NCBI RefSeq assembly: GCF_019236475.1
Contig: NZ_JAFAIX010000005.1
Span: forward strand, 429,953 to 493,952
Origin: Chitinophaga sp.
GTDB taxonomy: Bacteria > Bacteroidota > Bacteroidia > Chitinophagales > Chitinophagaceae
DNA length: 64,000 nt
Reading direction: 5' to 3'
Shown here piece after piece: positions 61,590 through 64,000 of this stretch. Positions within the stretch are counted from its first letter, which is position 1, and the number at the start of each line of letters is the position of its first letter. The translations under genes were made by a program, and so were the position numbers. The notes under the pieces are model-generated. The model worked only from the letters and a program-made list of their open reading frames with translations. It was not told where the DNA came from and made no database searches.

Positions 61590-61697
61590 AATAATTATTT
61601 ATTTAGTGTTAAGATAAGAATTATTCGCAAGGTAAGCAAAGCATCCCGAATCACCATTTTTTTATACAACACAATTGAATTGCCGTATATTCCACTT

Positions 61698-62870
61698 ATG
61701 AAACGAATACTCTTTGCTACTTTCCTGACCTGTATGCTAGGAGGCCAAGCCATGGCCCAATACGCCACCAATGTGATTACCGGCGCCGATCAAATCAGCG
61801 AATGGGCACCGTCACTGAAGAACAGTCGCGTTGCTTTGTTGGTCAATCAGACAGCCACAATAGGTAATACACATTTGGTAGACTCCTTGTTGAAATTAAA
61901 AATTAAAATTCAGAAAATTTTCAGTCCTGAACACGGTTTCCGAGGAAATGCAGACGCTGGAGAAAAAGTAGGTAATACTACTGATCCTGCAACTGGTTTA
62001 CCAATCGTGTCCCTTTACGGCACCCACAGAAAGGCCACCAAAGCCGATTTACAGGATGTGGACGTAATTATATTTGATATTCAAGACGTTGGCGCCCGCT
62101 TTTATACTTACATTTCTTCGCTGCAAGAAATCATGGAATCCGCTGCCGAAAACAAAAAGCAGGTACTGATATTGGACAGGCCCAATCCTAATGGCGACTA
62201 TGTAGATGGTCCTATTCTGGACACTGCCTTCAAATCCTTTGTAGGCATGCAGCCTATTCCCATTGTACATGGCATGACGGTAGGCGAGTATGCCCGCATG
62301 CTCAATGGCGAGGGCTGGCTGCAAAAGCGCGTGAAAGCGAATATCAAGGTGATACCATGTAAACACTACACCCATCATACCTTTTATGCATTGCCTGTAG
62401 CGCCATCACCCAACATTCCCAACATGAAAGCGGTGAACTTGTATACATCGCTCTGTTTCTTTGAAGGCACCAATATCAGTCTCGGACGCGGTACAGACAA
62501 GCCTTTCCAGATTTATGGTGCTCCGTCCCTACCGCATACTGGATTTTCGTTTACCCCTCGCAGTACGCCAGGAGCTAAAAATCCACCATTAAAAGATTCA
62601 CTCTGTTATGGTGAGGATCTTTCCAATGCGCCGGAAGCCACTCCCAGCTTAGGGAGGAAAATCCAATTAAAATGGCTGTTGTCTGCCTACAAAAATTATC
62701 CAGATAAAAGCAGGTTCTTCATTCCTTTCTTCAACAAACTGGCAGGAAATGCGACCCTGATGCAACAGATCAAAGATGGCATGAGTGAAGCAGATATCCG
62801 TAAAACCTGGGAACCAGGGCTGGAGAAATTCAAACGCATCCGCGCGAAGTATCTGCTGTATGCAGAATAA
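61698..62870 (+). CDS. namZ: DUF1343 protein, NamZ-type exo-beta-N-acetylmuramidase
   Basis: 390 residues from the ATG at 61698, which starts a Sec signal (MKRILFATFLTCMLGGQAMAQ). DUF1343 motifs: VALLVNQTA, IFSPEHGFRGNADAG, PIVSLYG, VIIFDIQDVGARFYTYI and LDRPNPN, then GRGTDKPFQIYGAP. Characterised relatives (B. subtilis NamZ and Tannerella homologues) cut N-acetylmuramic acid from the non-reducing end of peptidoglycan fragments. Periplasmic cell-wall recycling is inferred. Confidence 0.9.
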   Translation: MKRILFATFLTCMLGGQAMAQYATNVITGADQISEWAPSLKNSRVALLVNQTATIGNTHLVDSLLKLKIKIQKIFSPEHGFRGNADAGEKVGNTTDPATGLPIVSLYGTHRKATKADLQDVDVIIFDIQDVGARFYTYISSLQEIMESAAENKKQVLILDRPNPNGDYVDGPILDTAFKSFVGMQPIPIVHGMTVGEYARMLNGEGWLQKRVKANIKVIPCKHYTHHTFYALPVAPSPNIPNMKAVNLYTSLCFFEGTNISLGRGTDKPFQIYGAPSLPHTGFSFTPRSTPGAKNPPLKDSLCYGEDLSNAPEATPSLGRKIQLKWLLSAYKNYPDKSRFFIPFFNKLAGNATLMQQIKDGMSEADIRKTWEPGLEKFKRIRAKYLLYAE

Positions 62871-62894
62871 TACGGTTGTTAGAAAGGTTCTTTT

Positions 62895-62902
62895 TATTTT
62901 TG
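62895..62902 (+). promoter_or_regulatory. -7 promoter box abutting fmt
   Basis: TATTTTTG fits TAnnTTTG, with a TTG at 62876-62878 (16-nt spacer) and only CAAC before the ATG at 62907. Confidence 0.55.
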
Positions 62903-62906
62903 CAAC

Positions 62907-63833
62907 ATGTCAAAAGATTTGAGAATAATATTTATGGGTACGCCCGACTTTGCCGTGGCGTCTTTGGATATACTTGTTAAGAACGGTTTTAATGTTGTTG
63001 CAGTTATTACTGCTCCTGATAAGCCCGCGGGTCGCGGCTTACAACTGCAGGAGAGTGCGGTAAAAAAATATGCCGTAGCCAACAATCTGCCTGTACTACA
63101 ACCGGAGAAGTTGAAAAACCCTGCATTCATCGAAGAATTAAGGGCTTTGAAAGCAGACCTGCAAGTAGTAGTAGCATTCCGTATGCTGCCTGAAATGGTA
63201 TGGGATATGCCTCCAGAAGGTACGATCAACGTACATGCGTCGCTGTTACCACAATACCGCGGGGCCGCTCCTATCAACTGGGCGATCATCAACGGTGAAA
63301 AATCCAGCGGTGTTACCACTTTCAAACTGCAACACGAAATCGATACTGGAGACGTGCTGTACAGCCAGGAAGTACCTATCCGCGAAGATGAAACGGCCGG
63401 CGAACTCCATGATGCCCTCATGCAAACTGGCGCTGACCTGCTGTTGAAAACAGTACAGTCCATCGCCGCAGGCACTGTAAAAGGTACGCCACAGGCTCAT
63501 TTCGAAGCTGCTGAAATCAAACATGCACCTAAAATTTTTAAAGAAACCTGCAAGATCAACTGGGAAGCTTCCATCGATACCGTGTATAATCTAGTGCGTG
63601 GATTAAGCCCCTACCCTGCTGCATGGAGCACCTTACAAGATAAAAGTCTGAAAATCTATAAGGCGCATAAAGAACACAAACAACCTTCTATTGCACCTGG
63701 AGCATTTGAAACAGATCAGAAAACTTTCCTGAAGATAGCCGCTAAAGATGGCTACCTGGTATTGGATGAGATACAATTAGAAGGAAAGAAGAAAATGACT
63801 GTGGTGGAGTTTTTGAGAGGGTATCGATTTTAA
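62907..63833 (+). CDS. fmt: Methionyl-tRNA formyltransferase
   Basis: 308 residues. LRIIFMGTPDFAVASL opens the formyltransferase fold; the catalytic HASLLPQYRGAAPINWAI motif (Asn-His-Asp triad as INVHAS) and the LQHEIDTGDVL region are intact, and the C-terminal tRNA-binding domain covers about 205-308. It formylates initiator Met-tRNA. The ATG at 62907 lies 4 nt after a -7 box; a TTG at 62919 would give the canonical family start (MRIIFMG) with a short leader. Confidence 0.96.
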   Translation: MSKDLRIIFMGTPDFAVASLDILVKNGFNVVAVITAPDKPAGRGLQLQESAVKKYAVANNLPVLQPEKLKNPAFIEELRALKADLQVVVAFRMLPEMVWDMPPEGTINVHASLLPQYRGAAPINWAIINGEKSSGVTTFKLQHEIDTGDVLYSQEVPIREDETAGELHDALMQTGADLLLKTVQSIAAGTVKGTPQAHFEAAEIKHAPKIFKETCKINWEASIDTVYNLVRGLSPYPAAWSTLQDKSLKIYKAHKEHKQPSIAPGAFETDQKTFLKIAAKDGYLVLDEIQLEGKKKMTVVEFLRGYRF

Positions 63834-63853
63834 ATTTAATGGTAAAGATAAAC

Positions 63854-64000
63854 GAGGGTGTCTCAAAAGGCACCCTCTTCTTTTTTATGGTTGGTCAAAC
63901 CGATCAGGGGTGTTTTTCGTTTTTAATAATATGCCTAAAGGAAAAACACTATCTGTAATTTTTAAAGCTAACCTGCAACACCAGGCGATGCTTTTTCCGC
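63854..64000 (+). mobile_element. Left end of a putative IS1182-type insertion sequence (truncated by window)
   Basis: GAGGGTGTCTCAAAA at 63854-63868 resembles the terminal inverted repeats of IS1182-group elements in Bacteroidota. It forms a hairpin with AGGCACCCTC (63868-63877), followed by TTCTTTTTT, which would block incoming transcription. A transposase-like reading frame begins at 63931. The right end and target duplication are outside the window. Confidence 0.6.
63931..64000 (+). CDS. Partial transposase, putative IS1182 family
   Basis: The ATG at 63931 opens a frame to the window edge: 23 residues beginning MPKGKTLSVIF and ending HQAMLFP. IS1182-type transposases commonly start with a short lead into a Phe-x-x-Tyr/Leu-x-Gln-x-Q-x-x-L-L-P-P pattern, which this resembles. 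Only 23 codons are visible, so the call rests partly on the adjacent terminal repeat. Confidence 0.5.
   Translation, partial: MPKGKTLSVIFKANLQHQAMLFP

Overview
The window reads as ordinary chromosome of a Bacteroidota, most likely a Chitinophaga-like member of the Chitinophagaceae. The grounds are about twenty TAnnTTTG -7 boxes (a few with a TTG/TTTG about 18-21 nt upstream), the lack of strong Shine-Dalgarno sequences, an ECF sigma/FecR pair, a secreted protein with a type IX secretion (T9SS) tail, many short lipoproteins, Tat signals on periplasmic enzymes, and tRNAs without encoded CCA. The genus is inference only.

Layout. 1-3.5 kb: AraC regulator, MFS exporter, exported amidohydrolase. 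3.6-8.2 kb: signal peptidase I, an orphan lipoprotein, a Tat-exported TIM-barrel isomerase, a TPR protein. 8.3-13.9 kb: a compact five-gene operon for a periplasmic PaoABC-type molybdenum aldehyde oxidoreductase with its XdhC-type chaperone and a MocA-type cytidylyltransferase. 13.9-15.8 kb: a 30-codon ORF ending in three Cys codons, then a PhyH dioxygenase and an SDR. 15.8-19.3 kb (minus): DUF885 peptidase-like protein, zincless Fpg/Nei glycosylase, degenerate metallophosphatase. 19.6-28.3 kb: L,D-transpeptidase-like protein, T9SS zinc protease, phospholipase C, lipoprotein, AraC regulator, SMP-30-like propeller.

28.3-32.9 kb (minus) is the most unusual block: ECF sigma, FecR, a 614-aa STN plus carboxypeptidase-regulatory-like protein that carries about 13 copies of a 15-16-residue GVQVAGxxN repeat where a TonB receptor would be expected, and a second repeat protein. 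33-39 kb: OmpH/Skp chaperone, small acetyltransferase, three tandem tRNA-Gly(GCC), PepSY membrane protein, glycosyltransferase, orphan histidine kinase, tRNA-Leu(GAG). 39-43.6 kb: AraC regulator, lipoprotein, and a divergent pair of CodA-like amidohydrolases, one cytoplasmic and one Tat-exported. 43.7-45.1 kb is an AT-rich islet that looks like a toxin-antitoxin module (RelE-like toxin, helical partner, HicB/HTH regulator).

45.3-63.8 kb is mostly housekeeping: HAD hydrolase, DUF4136 lipoprotein plus OM barrel, ApbE, glutaryl-CoA dehydrogenase, PyrF, PaiB, Mrp, hydroxyacyl-CoA dehydrogenase, YigZ, RibD, PrmC, ExbB/ExbD, PepT, FKBP, NamZ, Fmt. The last about 150 bases look like the left end of an IS1182-type insertion sequence running off the window.

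Non-coding structure is rich. Nearly every convergent junction holds a strong hairpin. Three share one paired-hairpin design in which the arms differ by compensating changes, and a second hairpin family recurs at 39.0, 43.6 and 45.2 kb. Several -7 boxes sit only 4-5 nt before the start codon, suggesting leaderless mRNAs. No CRISPR array, rRNA, prophage or recognisable riboswitch was seen. Product names rest on motif recognition, not on database searches.
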